64,000 nucleotides of DNA from Volvariella volvacea V23 (taxonomy: Eukaryota; Basidiomycota; Agaricomycetes; Agaricales; Pluteaceae). Made by a program: the position numbers and the translations under genes. The first letter of the stretch is position 1, and the number at the start of each line of letters is the position of its first letter. Shown piece by piece: positions 26,101 through 39,129 of this stretch. The notes beneath the pieces were generated by a model, which saw only the letters and a program-made list of their open reading frames with translations, had not been told where the DNA came from and searched no databases. The stretch lies in NCBI GenBank assembly GCA_000349905.1, contig KB722768.1, forward strand, positions 52,289 to 116,288. The letters are read 5' to 3'.

Positions 26101-29100
26101 AGTGAAGAGAGGGCTGTAGGAGGGTGCTACCTCAGTGTCACGGAGACATTTCCTTATTGATTATGATCTGATTCCGTCGTGACGGTGGAGGAAGAATTGT
26201 CGTGTTTTGATTATTCGTATTTCGGCCAGGGGGGTGTTGCGAGGTGTGATGCGTTCTTGATGTGTGTTATGCGTGCCGAGAGGGAAGGAATCGCGGGATG
26301 TAATCCCGTCTCCCGTTGCTAAAGTTATGTATTACATATTACCGATGTTGGGAAAAAGCAATTGTTTGTGGTGTAGGTGGTTATACTGTATCATCGGACT
26401 GGGGAGGGGTAGGGGCGAATCGAACGCGGAATGGGACAGGGGCTAGAGCTGGGATTTCTCGAATGGGACTAAATTTTGTTTTTGCGTATAAGCTCGAGCT
26501 GGAAGGGAAGGATAAGGACAGGATCAGCCGGGAAGGGAAGTGGACAGGTGTCGTTGACGTTTTTCGACATTTCTACCCCCGAGGATCTTTTGCGAGGAAG
26601 CGGGCAGGAGGAAATGAAGGGCTATTGATCTCAGTTTGGGTGTGATTGGGAATTGAGAATCCTTCCAGAAGAGTGCTTTTGGTAGGCGAAGGATGGGGGG
26701 TTGCCTGTTTGGTGGGTCGAGGTTCGAGGTTGGAAGGTGTTCCTGTACCTTTGGGACAAGATAATCGAGAAATGGGGAACGGGAAGGATAAGGTATATGG
26801 CTAGCTGTCGTCTGTCCTATTTCAGTATCGGGTCTCTGATGGTGCTAACGATAACTAGATCTCTATCCACGACGCTGGCGTTGGCATATTTAACATTTAA
26901 TATCCACGATCGAACATTCAAGACAGAACACCCATGTCAAGCTCGGAAATAGGAATCCTGACCAGTTGGGTTACGCCTAGACCTATTGGGTGCACGACGA
27001 ATCGCGACGAAGAAGTCGGAAGTGAAGAGAATCGATGTCAATCCCGGATCACGCAACTTTGGCGCAGGGAATGGCGAAACCTCGATGCCCACCCCTCTGC
27101 TGGGTGAATTGCCACGTCAGAGCGCGATGTCGTGTTCATTTGCCCAGTCTGGTCTAGTCATGTTTGCGTCCATGTCAGTAGCTGCATGCACACTGCGAGG
27201 GTACGCCGCTGCTCGGCCTCACTTCCATTTCCTGTTCATGCTCATCGTCATTGGCAATCGTGTCTTTTCAATAGCATTGTCATGCTGTATAAATTCTACG
27301 CTACGCAGCAACACTTAATATTCGCTCTTCAAGTCTGAGCAAAGGCTATGACGAAAACACAGTGCGCTGCACAAGTTTAACTCATAGCTGACGTGTGCAT
27401 CTCCATTGGCCATATTGAATGGCCACCATATGTTTCAATTCTCATCATCACGTTCCCACGCATATTCCTCTTCATTCTACCGACTGGCCCACTCAATAGA
27501 ACGAAACAGCTAAATCGACAGTCTGAGCTCTGGCCAGCAAGCTCAAACGCATCCTGCGCACGCCGTTCTAGGATGCACAGTACCACGCGTTGATTACCGC
27601 GCGCGAATGGCTTCACTAGCATGAACTTTACCCACCTTGGCCGTAAATCCCGGAGGATATAAACACAGGCATGAGCGTCCTAGGGTACATAAGCGCCTGC
27701 GATCGTCCTAACGCCCATCGACTAACTGAGATAGGGGGCTTGAACAGGAGCTCGTACGTTCAGCAGACGCTGTGCCGGCAAGACAGGGTCTCTTTTATCT
27801 CTTCTCGTCTTCGTGATTATCACTGCTTCCCTTTTTGATTTTTCGTTGCTGGTTACCTCGAAGGAGCACGGGTTGGATACAGCATATCCCGCAGCACTTG
27901 ATATTCCGGGGATCGCGGGTACTGGCAGAAAGCTGGCTACGTCAGAAGGGCGTGCCAGATTATAGACTATATGGGAGCCAATAAACCAGTCATGAGAAAC
28001 GAGAACATGCCCATGCTTATGTCCCCGTAGATGGCCGCTCCCACATATCATTTCGCGTTCACGGCGACCCTCCTTCTGGTATGTCACATTTGTGAGGAAT
28101 CGGCACGCTAGTGATTAATCATGCGGGAAGACGGGATGCCGTATGCTCTTTGTAGAAGGTTGCTTTCCTGTGATGGAATTGGTGATAACACCGATTTCAC
28201 GAAGGTGAAGAACACTGATCTTGCTGACCCTCGAAATGGGTAGGGACGTCCTCAGCTTCGGTGACCGATGGGGCCAGGACGCGTCTCAGATGGTCATCAT
28301 GGAGATTGGAATCAGCAGAGGAATTCGAACACGTCTGTCGTTGACGACGACACAAGACATTGCACGTCGGGATACAATATGCGACGTATTTAATAGATCC
28401 TGACATCTTGACAACAATCTCACCCTGCTCGAGAGAATCCGGACCCTTGTAATCTGCCACATTTTTTTTGCCCAAAAACGACGAATGTACGATGTGTGCA
28501 CAAATGACAGGATGACGGCTGTGCCGTGACTGCGCAGATGGCAGTGACTCTGTTCTTTCGAAATCGGGCTTCTCGACAAATCCAAATCAGGAATGAGAAC
28601 AAAAGGGAACCTGGGGTAGTGACCTGGGAAACACCGACACGAGGCAGAGGGACTCAAGGGTACAAGGGTAAGGAGGCAACGCGAGAACAAGATGATGATA
28701 TAGGAGCACTGGGAGGCTGTACATTGCAACGACGATGATCCTCGTGCACCAAAAGGTTACCAGGTCGGTGTCGGTGTCGGTGTCGCGTGGCTGTTTCGTT
28801 GTACAGCCTTCAAGTTGCTCCGACTCGGAAATAGCGTCTCGAGTGAAGAAGCTCCTGAAAATCCGTGACGGCGACTCTTGTTCGTCTTCCCATTTTCACG
28901 CGTCAATGTGAATGTCAGACTTTGTGAAATAAATCCACCCGCTTTGGGTTCACATCACGTCTCACAAGAAAAAGAAAAGAAAGAAAATGTTGAGAATTTC
29001 GAGGTGAACAACCAACGTCAAACATTGTCCCTTATGTCACTCGCAGTCGACGTCTGAGAAAATTTAATGAAACGGAAGTCTCCCTTCGCCGACATTATCG

Positions 29101-32100
29101 TCCTCGTTCTTTCGTCGATGCTCTTCGTTGTTGTCAACGCCACACGTGCTTCTGATTCGTAAATGAATAATCGAAGATCCCTCCGACGTCACCTCGTCTG
29201 CAACACACCGCTTGGAGTCCCCGCTATATTTGGTCGAGGGTACGAAAAAAGGGGATGCGAATTTCGGGTCGACAGCCGCACAACGACAGAGAGTGTGCTG
29301 GGATTTCCTGAACAGAAAAAGAAGACGAGTTCACGCTTCTACTGGGGCAGCGATGGACGGAGCTGGATATACGTATTGCTCAGAGCGCCGAGACATCCGG
29401 CGAGTTTGCTTGCATTGTCCACATCCCGCATCTGGTTTTCCTCATTTTGCGCAGACAAAGCAGCGCTATCTGGGGGCAGAGCATATCCGCATATGGCACC
29501 CAGCAGCCTCCCTGACGACATAGGAGCCCTCCACGGCAGGCCTCAAGGCTCCACGAAATAGGGGAGGAAAAATGCGGAACAGGAAGACCACGTTGCGCCA
29601 CACATATGTAAAAGAACAAACGCTACCCACATGTCGCTTGATGCTGGTCAAAACGTTGTCCTTGTCCAAGTGGCGAGACGAGATATGAGATACAAACATT
29701 TTACACGAGGCCATGGGTCTGTGGCTTGTGGCTTGTGGCTTGTAGTCTGGGAATTCCCTGCGAGTGAGGTCACTACTGGATGGCGCCGCTGGCTGAGATG
29801 GAAATATCCGTTCGCGGTTTCTGCGCGTATGGTCAACGGTACACATGCAGCACATGTAGTGCACATGTGCGGTGTGTGTATCAACTCTCACTTGCCTTTC
29901 TCGGCTCTGGTTCTTTTTTTGCCCAGTCCCGAGTTTCGTATTGCTCCGGACAGATTTTTTTCTCGGCGAGTTAATTGGTTCAGGTAAGGTTGGCTTTCTG
30001 TTCTCTTTTGTGGGACCTGACTCGCTTGCTTGATATACTTGGATTGGAAACTCGGTCCCCTGCACGGGACATGTTTGTTTTCTCGGGATAAGGCGTGGTA
30101 CTGGGTTTAGTATGAGGCGACTTGCGCTCTCCCGGAATGACTGGGGTAATCCTGTTGTCCGTAGCATAAAGTATGCGGACCATTTAATTCCCCAGTTCCA
30201 GTTCGTCAGTTTCAATTTGAAACAAAAGTTATTGAAGCAAAAACCACCGTAGAGTCTCACACTGACCGATACACGAGCCATCAATTAATGAAATGACCTC
30301 TGAATTCTCGAATTTTCTTCAAACCCCACTCACAACCTATCCCTCGAGGCTTTCAGTCTTTCAAGGTTACATTACCAATGTCCTGCTCGCACTATGCCAA
30401 TACGCCAATACGCCACTAGTCTGAGCCTATTCGGTTCGAACCGCAACTCGACTCCAAGCCCCATGCGCTCGGTAATCGTTTTGGCGCCTATCTGACAGGT
30501 GTGGTTTAGGTGCAGAGTCAAAGAACAGGTAACTATACCATCCAATTACATGACGGTGAATCGCGAGTGCTGTGGCAGGTGGACAGTGGGCCCTGATACG
30601 TCGACCGAGAAGAGAGCCCGATGTGATGCCAAATGTCAATGGCATGAGCCGTGACGGCAGGTTCGTTCTAGGCGCACCAATGTAGGATATATGACGCTGA
30701 CACTGGGCGTTGATGTCTGTGCGGACATCAGAAAGCAGGAACTCTGGAAAAGGGTATCAGAAACATTAGAAGCGCCAGTGAAGCTCGACGTCAGATAGTC
30801 CACAGAACAGCACAATTATTGATAGACGCCCAGGCGGTCATCTTCACTACAAGGGGGATCGTCGAAATCTATCACTGGGAGTACAAGGTGTGAAGGATTT
30901 CATCTACAAATGTCATACTCATTGTTCATACCTAGGTTGTGATATTCACCTGTCAGCGTCGCCGCCGCCGGCAGACTCGTACCGACAAGCCTGACATCAA
31001 CTCGAACACCTCCATCTACACGCAGGCACAACACTACCCACAAAGGGCCAATCGCGAAGGACCATCGTACGTCTGCAACACTACAACAATACTGTCGAAC
31101 ATTGGCATTGACGCTCAGAAAATTCGACAGACGGGCGCTTCGCCAACCACGAGGCAGTGGCGGTAACTCTCAAAAAGGATAAAACACGGAGGACACCTGT
31201 TTCCTCGTTCTTCAGGGGCAACGCATGCATGCACATCTAATAACGCACTCAACCCTACAGCTGGCCGATGGTAGGCCTCTATCTCAGCCCCATACTTCAA
31301 CACGTCAGATTGACATACGGCGGCCGGCAGAACGCGGGGTACATACTCAGCGACGGACGGACCCTTGTGCATGCACGCTCTAGAGCGGGTTCCTGTATGT
31401 ACATGGAGGCTACCTCCAGCTGTATTACGTATCAGTACGTGAAGGTGTGTTCTACATGTGTCCTGAGCGAAGCTTTGTGGTCAGGGCGGGGAGAAGACTC
31501 GGGTGGACTGCACGCCTGCGTGCGTGTGGACGTGCGGCACAATGATTTGTTTGTCAGTAGAGAAGTGGAGAAGTGGATGGCGGAAGAGGTAATTGTTGGC
31601 GTCAGTGGATTGGGATCCGGGTGCACAAGAAACGCGAGGCACGGAGTGGGATGGCGTTCGTGGCGTTGACAGATTAATTTTGCAGTGTCTTCGAACGAGC
31701 CTCGGTGAAAACGTTTGCATAGTGCCTTAATAGAATGTACGTGTCAGTGTATGTTGGCAACGAGGATCAGCAGCAATCGACAACACCAACTTGCAACTGT
31801 CATCTGTGTCTTTCTTTAATTTCCCTGTCGAGGCTTGACATAACACCGTACCTGGTACCTGTGACTCACTCCACCATCCATTCAACCATCCATACAGCCA
31901 AACACAAAAATATGTAATTGCCGTCGACATGCTGCATTTGCATTGCCAGCATCGGTATCTCCGGCTATGGTTATAGCTATGGCTATGGTCATTACCCCAC
32001 TTCGCCCTCCCCCAATAATAACCTCACTTAAGAAATTAACACCGAGTTTAACACGCGTCGCATCGCATCACATAGCATACGTTGATACCCGTTATCGTCA

Positions 32101-35100
32101 CTAATCGCTATCTCTGTCGTAATCTTTGATCTCCGTCACTTGGCAGGATTCAGAAAGGCGACGGGTAAGATAGAGTTCAATCCAGCTCAGTGGAGATTGG
32201 ACATGTGTGGATGGAGTAATCGCGATCATGGTCGTGGTGGACATGAGTGTGATATATGAGGTTTTTCGAATGAGAGTGGCTCCGAATAGGTGACTGTGTA
32301 TGGAGAGAGTGTAATAGGACATCAAGGGTGGGGATGGTATTTTGTCGTGTAGGACTAGACCTCGATTGGAAGCAAAAAACACCGCTGGGTTGTCGTATGT
32401 CGGATTGTCTACATAATATAGCTTGTGTGTTTGATGAGAATCAGAGGGACATTAACGGAGCGGGAGATGGCGAGATTCGGGTTCTGAGTTGATTTGTATT
32501 CCCGAATTGTTGGCTGTCGTGCCTATTCCCCATGCGTGTGCCACCCAGGTAGGTGCTATTTAGCATCGTGGAAGCGTGCAAGAAGCAACACGAAAATCAT
32601 ATGCACCCGGTGTAATATCACCAATGCTTTAGCATCTACAGCTCTGGCTATTCTAGAATCAACGAACGGACAGGCGTCTGAGCTTGACTCCTTGATTCGG
32701 CTTCTATTGGCCCGCATTTACGTAACCTATCATATGGTGAGGTATAAGGAAGACAGAATATCTGCTTACTTTGAACGTGAATAAGGCAATTAGCCCCTTT
32801 AGACAGAACGAGCACCATCACGTCAGCTTGACGCATGGGAGCAACAGAAATATACGAAATAAGGAACACACGGCCGACAGCCAACTATTGAAGTAATGTC
32901 AGAGGGATGGATGTACACGGCATACTACCAAATACGGCCCCGACACCGAGTAAGCAGGACTCGTACCAGTGTCAAACTGGGCAAGGTCCAGGATGAGGGG
33001 TGTCGTCGGGTGCCGAGGAGAGGAAGAGGAATATGACAAGTGTTCCCTTATCTAAATCAAGATTCTTACGCGTATTCAAGTCATCTTTGATCATAATAAC
33101 GATAGTCGGCACTATCCCGCTTTTAGGTAGGCACGTCGTGAGGTATGCCTCCCTCCAGGTTAGCAATTGAGGTAGCTAACTGTTAGCTTAGCTATCCCAA
33201 ACTGTATTACACCGGATACGTCCACCGCTTGCACAATAAGAATGCCTGATCAGGCTCGCGGGTTGAACTGTATATCTTCGGAACGGTCTATCATTCGCCT
33301 TCTTGAAAATTATAAGCTTTTGAAGACCACATGTACGCCTATCCGAGCCCCCTCGACATCCCATGAAAATTTTCAGAAGGGGAAATAGTGCGGTTTGCTC
33401 GATCGGGTCATAACCACTCTGCACTGGTCGAGTAACGCTTTGCATACGCGTACATTATTAATCGCACTAGATACGACATGCATGGTGTATGGTCAGCTGG
33501 TGCTGTCATTTCGTAACACACAAGTTGTCAAACGAGCTATCATTGATACATCCAATGTCTCTTAAGCTTTCCTTAGTCAAATGAGTAGCAGGCTAGACCG
33601 ACCCACTAGTCCGCATTATAGCTTGTTTGAGGACTTCGGGTGTCGGACAACTGTGTATGACGACGCACTTCATTTGAGTCCATTGCGGTGGCGTATCGCA
33701 TCGCTCAAGACCGCACGGGATACTGAACGAACCGATGATTGGGTGTAGTGCTACACATGTCAGTTTCGTTTCCTTAGAGTGGGCTGTATTTATAAATGAG
33801 TGTTACATTCTGTCTTCTACAGGGAATGCTTCCAATAGCCAATGATGCATTATTAGCTTCTGCGTTGTGTACACAATTATGCCGGTAACTGATCCAAGAA
33901 TTTTGATAGGCCTAATAGTCAACGAGCTGCTCAAAGAGGACGGGGAATCCACCTGCATAGGGTAAGCGCCTGGCACTGAGTACATATAACTGCCAAAAAA
34001 GTCAACTCACCTTCCGGAATCTGCCACAAACAAGACTAACTCCTCTCCGTTTTGCTCAGTTCAACTCGAATTCCGAACCAGTCAATTCTCATTTCAGCAG
34101 GAACTGCATTCATACCTTTGTCCTGCTTAAACCCGAGTTTGAGAACAATGGAAGCCGAACATCCCCAGAAAGTTGCTTTTCCGAGCCAAGGAAGCACTTC
34201 TTCCTCCCTCGAGCCTCGACAATGGACGCGCAGAATCAGAACTTCTGGGCGCTTCAGTGAATTACTTCTCGTACGTCATCGCGCCGCATCGACGTGGCAA
34301 GGCACCTCCCAAAATCCGCGAACAATTCAGTCTTTCATCCATCATTCTCGCTCATCATCGTACTCTTGTAGAACCCGCAACACGGACGTTCGCAGGTTCC
34401 ATGGCATCATATCGTCTTTCCCTCGAATGCGAGTCCACCTTTGCGCTTCGTTCAATGGATGTGCGACCCTACGGCATGGTCCTTGACATAAAAGGTTGCC
34501 TGGGCGTGATTCTCATCGAACCCACAGATAAGCCGATGACGGGAATAGGAGTAGGGGGCCTGATATCGACAGTTCATGAATCACCTGGGATGTTTATCGA
34601 GCTATCGCGGGTACGCTCTCATCGCCCTTCTACCGCCAACATCGGTTTGAATTGCGTCATCCTGCCCCATCGAACATCCTCCACGCCTCAGTGAGTACCT
34701 GCTTATGTTCACTATCCAGATAACCCAAAACGTTTATTGCTTACCCAGCCTAATCACCTTAAACTCAAAATGTGAAAATTTTCACGATACTGATGCCACT
34801 TCGGCAAGTCGTCTACTGCCCTGTTCGTCGCATCACATCGGACTCTATTGACTGCTCCCTCCGTAGTAGATGAGCTGTATGTTGATCAGCCCTCTCGGAG
34901 GAGATGTCGTCGTATTCATAATCGCCTTCGCATAGGCCTAGACCATCAAACATGCGCGCTATTGCGTTCTATTTACCCTCATACGATCGATGATTCAACC
35001 CTCATTCTTCCGTAGGTCTCGTCGCCCAGCTTGTTCTGGGCATCGGTGGGAATACACGGCGGTACAGTGATCGATTAATGCGCACCACTCCATTGTACTA

Positions 35101-36107
35101 TTCTCGTGCAAGCAACAGGAAAGACTGCTGGATGCTCTATCACGGCCGTGTCACGTCACCATCAACGAGTTGAACACCTCCCCCTAATTGCGCTCTTGCG
35201 TGTCATGTCCTCCTTATATGCGCTCTTTTCATCTCATACACCCTTGATTCCGACTAGGTGATTAGCTTAATCCGCGTGTCTGTCTACGGGACCAGCGCTC
35301 CGGCTCAGACTGAATGCTACATGCCAGGATCGACATTCAAACAATTGAAACGCAACAAATGGATCCCACCTCCTTTCCGCGATTATACTAGAATTAACCT
35401 AAAACAAAGTCAGTTCACGTCGTTCAGGCCACACGCGCTATATCCCATACATGATACATGACTTGTCAGCTAAACTAACGATATATATGCTTAGCACTAG
35501 CACAGCGCATCGACTCCTGACTTGGGTGGCGCAACTTTGTTGATGAAAGAAGACAGGTTTGCTATTGGTCACTTGGTGCAACGTAATGTCCGACGCAGAT
35601 ACATATAAATGCAGCAGCGTTAGGCTGCGTCATGTCAGCTGTGATCAAGTGGCATTCGTTGGTCCCTTTGATGTCGAATGGGAACCGACTGGACCAACCA
35701 GGTTGTCACATTCAATTTCTTTATATTCTAGCTGATCGGTGTTTGGAAGGATCGTGCCGGGTGTTTGATAGCTGGTTGTAGTTTTTTGTAGTTTCTCTCC
35801 CGAGCTAAAATGTACGCATAGAGTATATGCAGCTTTTCACACCACTGCCCTCCTATTACTTGCCATAGTGCCTACGCATATACTGATTCTTAATTTCTAA
35901 CTGTATAGGTGAACGTGTCACTGCACCTAATATTAAGCGAATGGAAACTGTGCTCAGGTTCGAGTATGCAATTGTCCGGATTATTTGGAATTCTTTTATT
36001 CTGGGGGACCAGATCTGATATGACGCGTTTCAGTACCGTCTCAATTTAATGGGTATACATCCCATACGCATTGTCAGTAATGTCCAGTTACATGTAATAG
36101 CTCGACC
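23168..36107. other. long region without a supported gene
   Basis: About 12.9 kb. The first kilobases upstream of 23167 should carry the promoter and 5' leader of the Cys2-His-Cys gene. Frames occur, the longest being 272 codons on the minus strand at 29466-30284 and 173 codons on the plus strand at 34173-34694. None shows a domain, a signal peptide or credible splicing, and several overlap antisense frames of similar length. An 18-bp unit is tandemly duplicated at 25146-25181, and short GGTGTC and GGCTTGT repeats occur near 28768 and 29720. Non-coding RNA genes cannot be excluded. Confidence 0.45.
25146..25181. repeat. tandem duplication of an 18-bp unit
   Basis: The unit ATCCCACCCAGCACTGGA is present twice, head to tail and without a mismatch, at 25146-25163 and 25164-25181. 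It lies in a region without a supported gene. It looks like a recent slippage or small duplication event. Confidence 0.85.
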
Positions 36108-38260
36108 TCAAAAGGTGTGTTCGCGATCTATAGGACCGTCCAACCATAAAATGTTCCCAGGAGGATTGTCGCAGTTAAGTATCTTCCTCCAATTAGGGTC
36201 GTAGGGAAGCCCCTCAACGAGGTTCTTCGGGATGGGGGCTGGAGGTGCATCAGTAAAAATGAACTAGAGAAAAATACGGGATAGGATAGCACACCACAGC
36301 CGAACCAGGTTCTTCTGTTTCCCCTCTCAACATTGGCAACTAAACACATCGCAGGGATGACTTTATCAGAGTCCTCTCCTCCGATTCTCTCAAACTTTTC
36401 AAGTAGGTCATTTACATGCTCCTGGCCCTTCCCTCTATCAAAATCCAGCTCTTCTTCGAGTATAGGCAATACCTCGTCAACTTTGTATACATTTACGGCG
36501 ACGATGGTGAACTTGTCTCGTAGATCCTGTGCCGTTGGAGAATGGAGGACGTGGCAGATCATAATGTGAGTCTTCCCACGAGTTGGGTCCCGATGGAGAC
36601 CCAAAGCATGAATTGGAGCTCGGTCACAGAAGCACTTGAACCAGTTGATCCAATCCGTGTCGAATATGGCCCGCCCTGGACTCTGCTCTCTCCTCATTTC
36701 TACTTCCTTACGCTCCTTTACCATCTGACTGCACATAAGTAAGTATCAGTAAGATTTAAACGTGTAAGACAAGAAATACCGGCAGGCTGGTCTGTATGAT
36801 AGGGAGACTACTTAGTATCGATTACCTGGTATGAAAGATACGGGACACACTTGTGCGTTTTCCAGTTTTCTACCTGGCATTTTTTCGAACTGCGCTCAAG
36901 GGTAACTAGCTCAATTCCTTAGGGAGATAGAAGAAAATTACTAGAACGCACCAATACCACGCGATCAAACAGCTTCCACAGCAAAAAAGCTGCACGTCAG
37001 GTTCACGCCCACCGCATTGCCTACAAAACCTTGGGGTCATGAGCTTCCGCATTTCAAACCACTTTTCCCCTCCCAACTTTGCTAACACGGGATGTACACC
37101 AAATTTCGGTTTGATTAGAATTTCTCTCAGCCGTTCATCACTAAATGCGTCTGTGTTGCGCTTCAGGAACGTGATAGCCCACGACTCATGCCTGTTAAAT
37201 TGCATGATTAAGTGAGCCAATATATGGGAGAGTGAAAATATATACTCTTTTCGAATCTGCCTCTCAATACCAAGCTCTTTGAGGGCCAAAATCAAGCTGA
37301 TACGAGTTTCAAATGCCCTCGGGATTGACTCGCTGGAGCGAGTCTCGGGCCCTTGGAACCCTTCAAGTGCTTTCTCGAGTGCAGTCTTCGCCTCGGCCAG
37401 GTCATCGTACAGCAATGCTTCTCCGTAAGTTTTAAATATGAAACTAGATATAACAGAATATCAGATGGGAATGAAGCCTTGAAGGTGAACAAGCTTACGG
37501 GTTCTCGATCCAGAGTTTTACACTCGAGTTCTCAGCAGCGTACCGATTCTCCAATGTCTCTATAAATTGCTTGATGTACCGAATGGCTTCTACGTGTTTA
37601 CCAATTTTTGGAAGCCTGTTCACGTAATGTATGTAAAATATAACTCCTCAAAATCAGCGCAGGACTCACATGAGGAATCGAGCAAGTTTGAACATCATCA
37701 GGGAGCGCTAGAGCTGTTATTAGCCACTCACGTGTCATTGTACTCTTTGAATAATCATACCAGGGAGTTTTCAGGACTTCTGGGATCAATGAATTCGCCA
37801 TTAAGTTGAAGAGTCTGCTTTTTCTGGCATAGCCCCTCTAGGAATCTGATTTGCCGCCTTAGAGCCCACATGACAGGTTCGATTAAATCCTGCGGTGCTA
37901 GCCAGGCGGCGAGATAATAAGTTCACTATTACTATCGTTGACTAATTATATGACTCACTATTTTCAACGATATTTTCACCATATACATACGCGAGCAACG
38001 GCTTCAAGGAGGCTTCATCAGATAACGGGAGAAGCTCGTAATCCCATAGGTTTTCTGGAGTGTACGAATGTTGGCTCTGTTCGGGTTCATTTTTCTTAAC
38101 TGCATCTAGTACTATTAGCAATAGGAGGGGGTTTGTGGCGATTGAAGTTGGTCGCTATATCTTCTGTATGGTTGGACGGGAACAAACCATGTTTGACAGC
38201 CTGTCGAACTTCATCGAGAGATGGCAGCCTTGCCTGCTGCTTAGAGTGACTGGAGTTCAT
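36108..38260 (-). CDS. MYND-type zinc-finger protein, intact member of the local array
   Basis: Eleven exons: 38260-38188, 38099-37959, 37897-37761, 37707-37670, 37615-37499, 37443-37246, 37191-36952, 36889-36851, 36791-36780, 36728-36295 and 36238-36108. They total 1560 nt, or 519 aa, with no stop. The N-terminal half is helical and includes a TPR-like stretch (EALLYDDLAEAKTALEKAL). A full MYND finger follows: Cys291, Cys294, Cys306, Cys309, Cys315, Cys319, His327 and Cys331, with Trp324 in place. The finger is interrupted by introns after Cys315 and at Lys328, and its last Cys sits in a 12-nt exon. The C-terminal domain has the motifs IHALGLHRD and VYKVDEVLP and ends DREHTF. MYND fingers usually bind proline-containing partner peptides; no enzyme domain such as SET is visible, so the role is unknown. 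It is the only array copy here whose model reads through. Confidence 0.87.
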
Positions 38261-39129
38261 ATGAGGAGCTATGTACCGAGCGTTATCTCCTAGTAATGAA
38301 CGTGGTATGGGTATAAAGTAGCGTTGACGAAGGAATGAGGAATGCTGTTAGGCCGTGCGACTTTACTTCGGCTTCTCCCGTGCGAGTGTCGCCTTGTAGT
38401 TTTTCCTGCCGCCTTCCGTGCTGTATGCATACTGTACCTTGAAGCTGAACGCACGGAGTAGAATATGAACAACCATTCTAGACCTCAGCCCCACTACTTC
38501 AGAGCTCATAAGCGTCATCGTCGCTCAAGCGTTCGCGGACACGGAATACTACTAGCGAGAGGCTCGCTCTTTCAGCAAGCCCGGTCTTCCAGTTGGGAAA
38601 GATATGTCACAGCTGGGGCGTGCAAAGAACAAACACCTTTTCTCATTCTGGTTGCGTCTCATTGCTCTGGTTCTCATCGTTCTTGACACCTGTTCACTAT
38701 TGTCATGAATTGCTCAATATCCCTGTATTATTCCATTTTCTCAGTGCCCTCGTTCCTTCCGCTGCATTTTCTGTCCTCATTCCCTTTCATCCCCCGTGTA
38801 ATCTTTGATGCCGTTTTCATTCTTGTGAAGCCTAACCATCTAAACTATATTCACTTCGTACGGGTTGATCTCCGATAATAGAAATTATATTTACACGCCT
38901 AACTCGCGCCAGCGCACATTATTTGGCAAGCTGGAATTGGGCCAGAAAGTCAAGCTCGAGCGTTCGGAAACTCGTGGACAGGGGTTGATCCATAATTGCA
39001 TCATTTGTGCTGTTGATCAGATGAACACGGAAGTTGACTGCAACTGTCGAAATCTCGACATACTACGATACGCAAGCCTATCAGCTCAGAAGGCATGTTC
39101 ACAGCCCTGGAGACCATCTGTTCACGTCA
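38261..39129. other. spacer between two MYND copies, nothing supported
   Basis: This holds the presumed promoter of the intact minus-strand MYND gene (its ATG is at 38260) and the decayed 3' end of the next copy. On the minus strand a TTTATA box-like sequence lies about 50 bp upstream of the ATG. No exon chain was found. Confidence 0.4.

Noticed and set aside
29466..30284. 272-codon open frame on the minus strand
   Set aside because: It is long, but has no domain, no signal peptide and no splice partners, and overlaps several plus-strand frames of over 100 codons. I judge it chance in a region poor in stops.
34173..34694. 173-codon open frame on the plus strand
   Set aside because: No recognisable motif; it overlaps another frame of 144 codons that is equally featureless. 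Not enough support for a gene.
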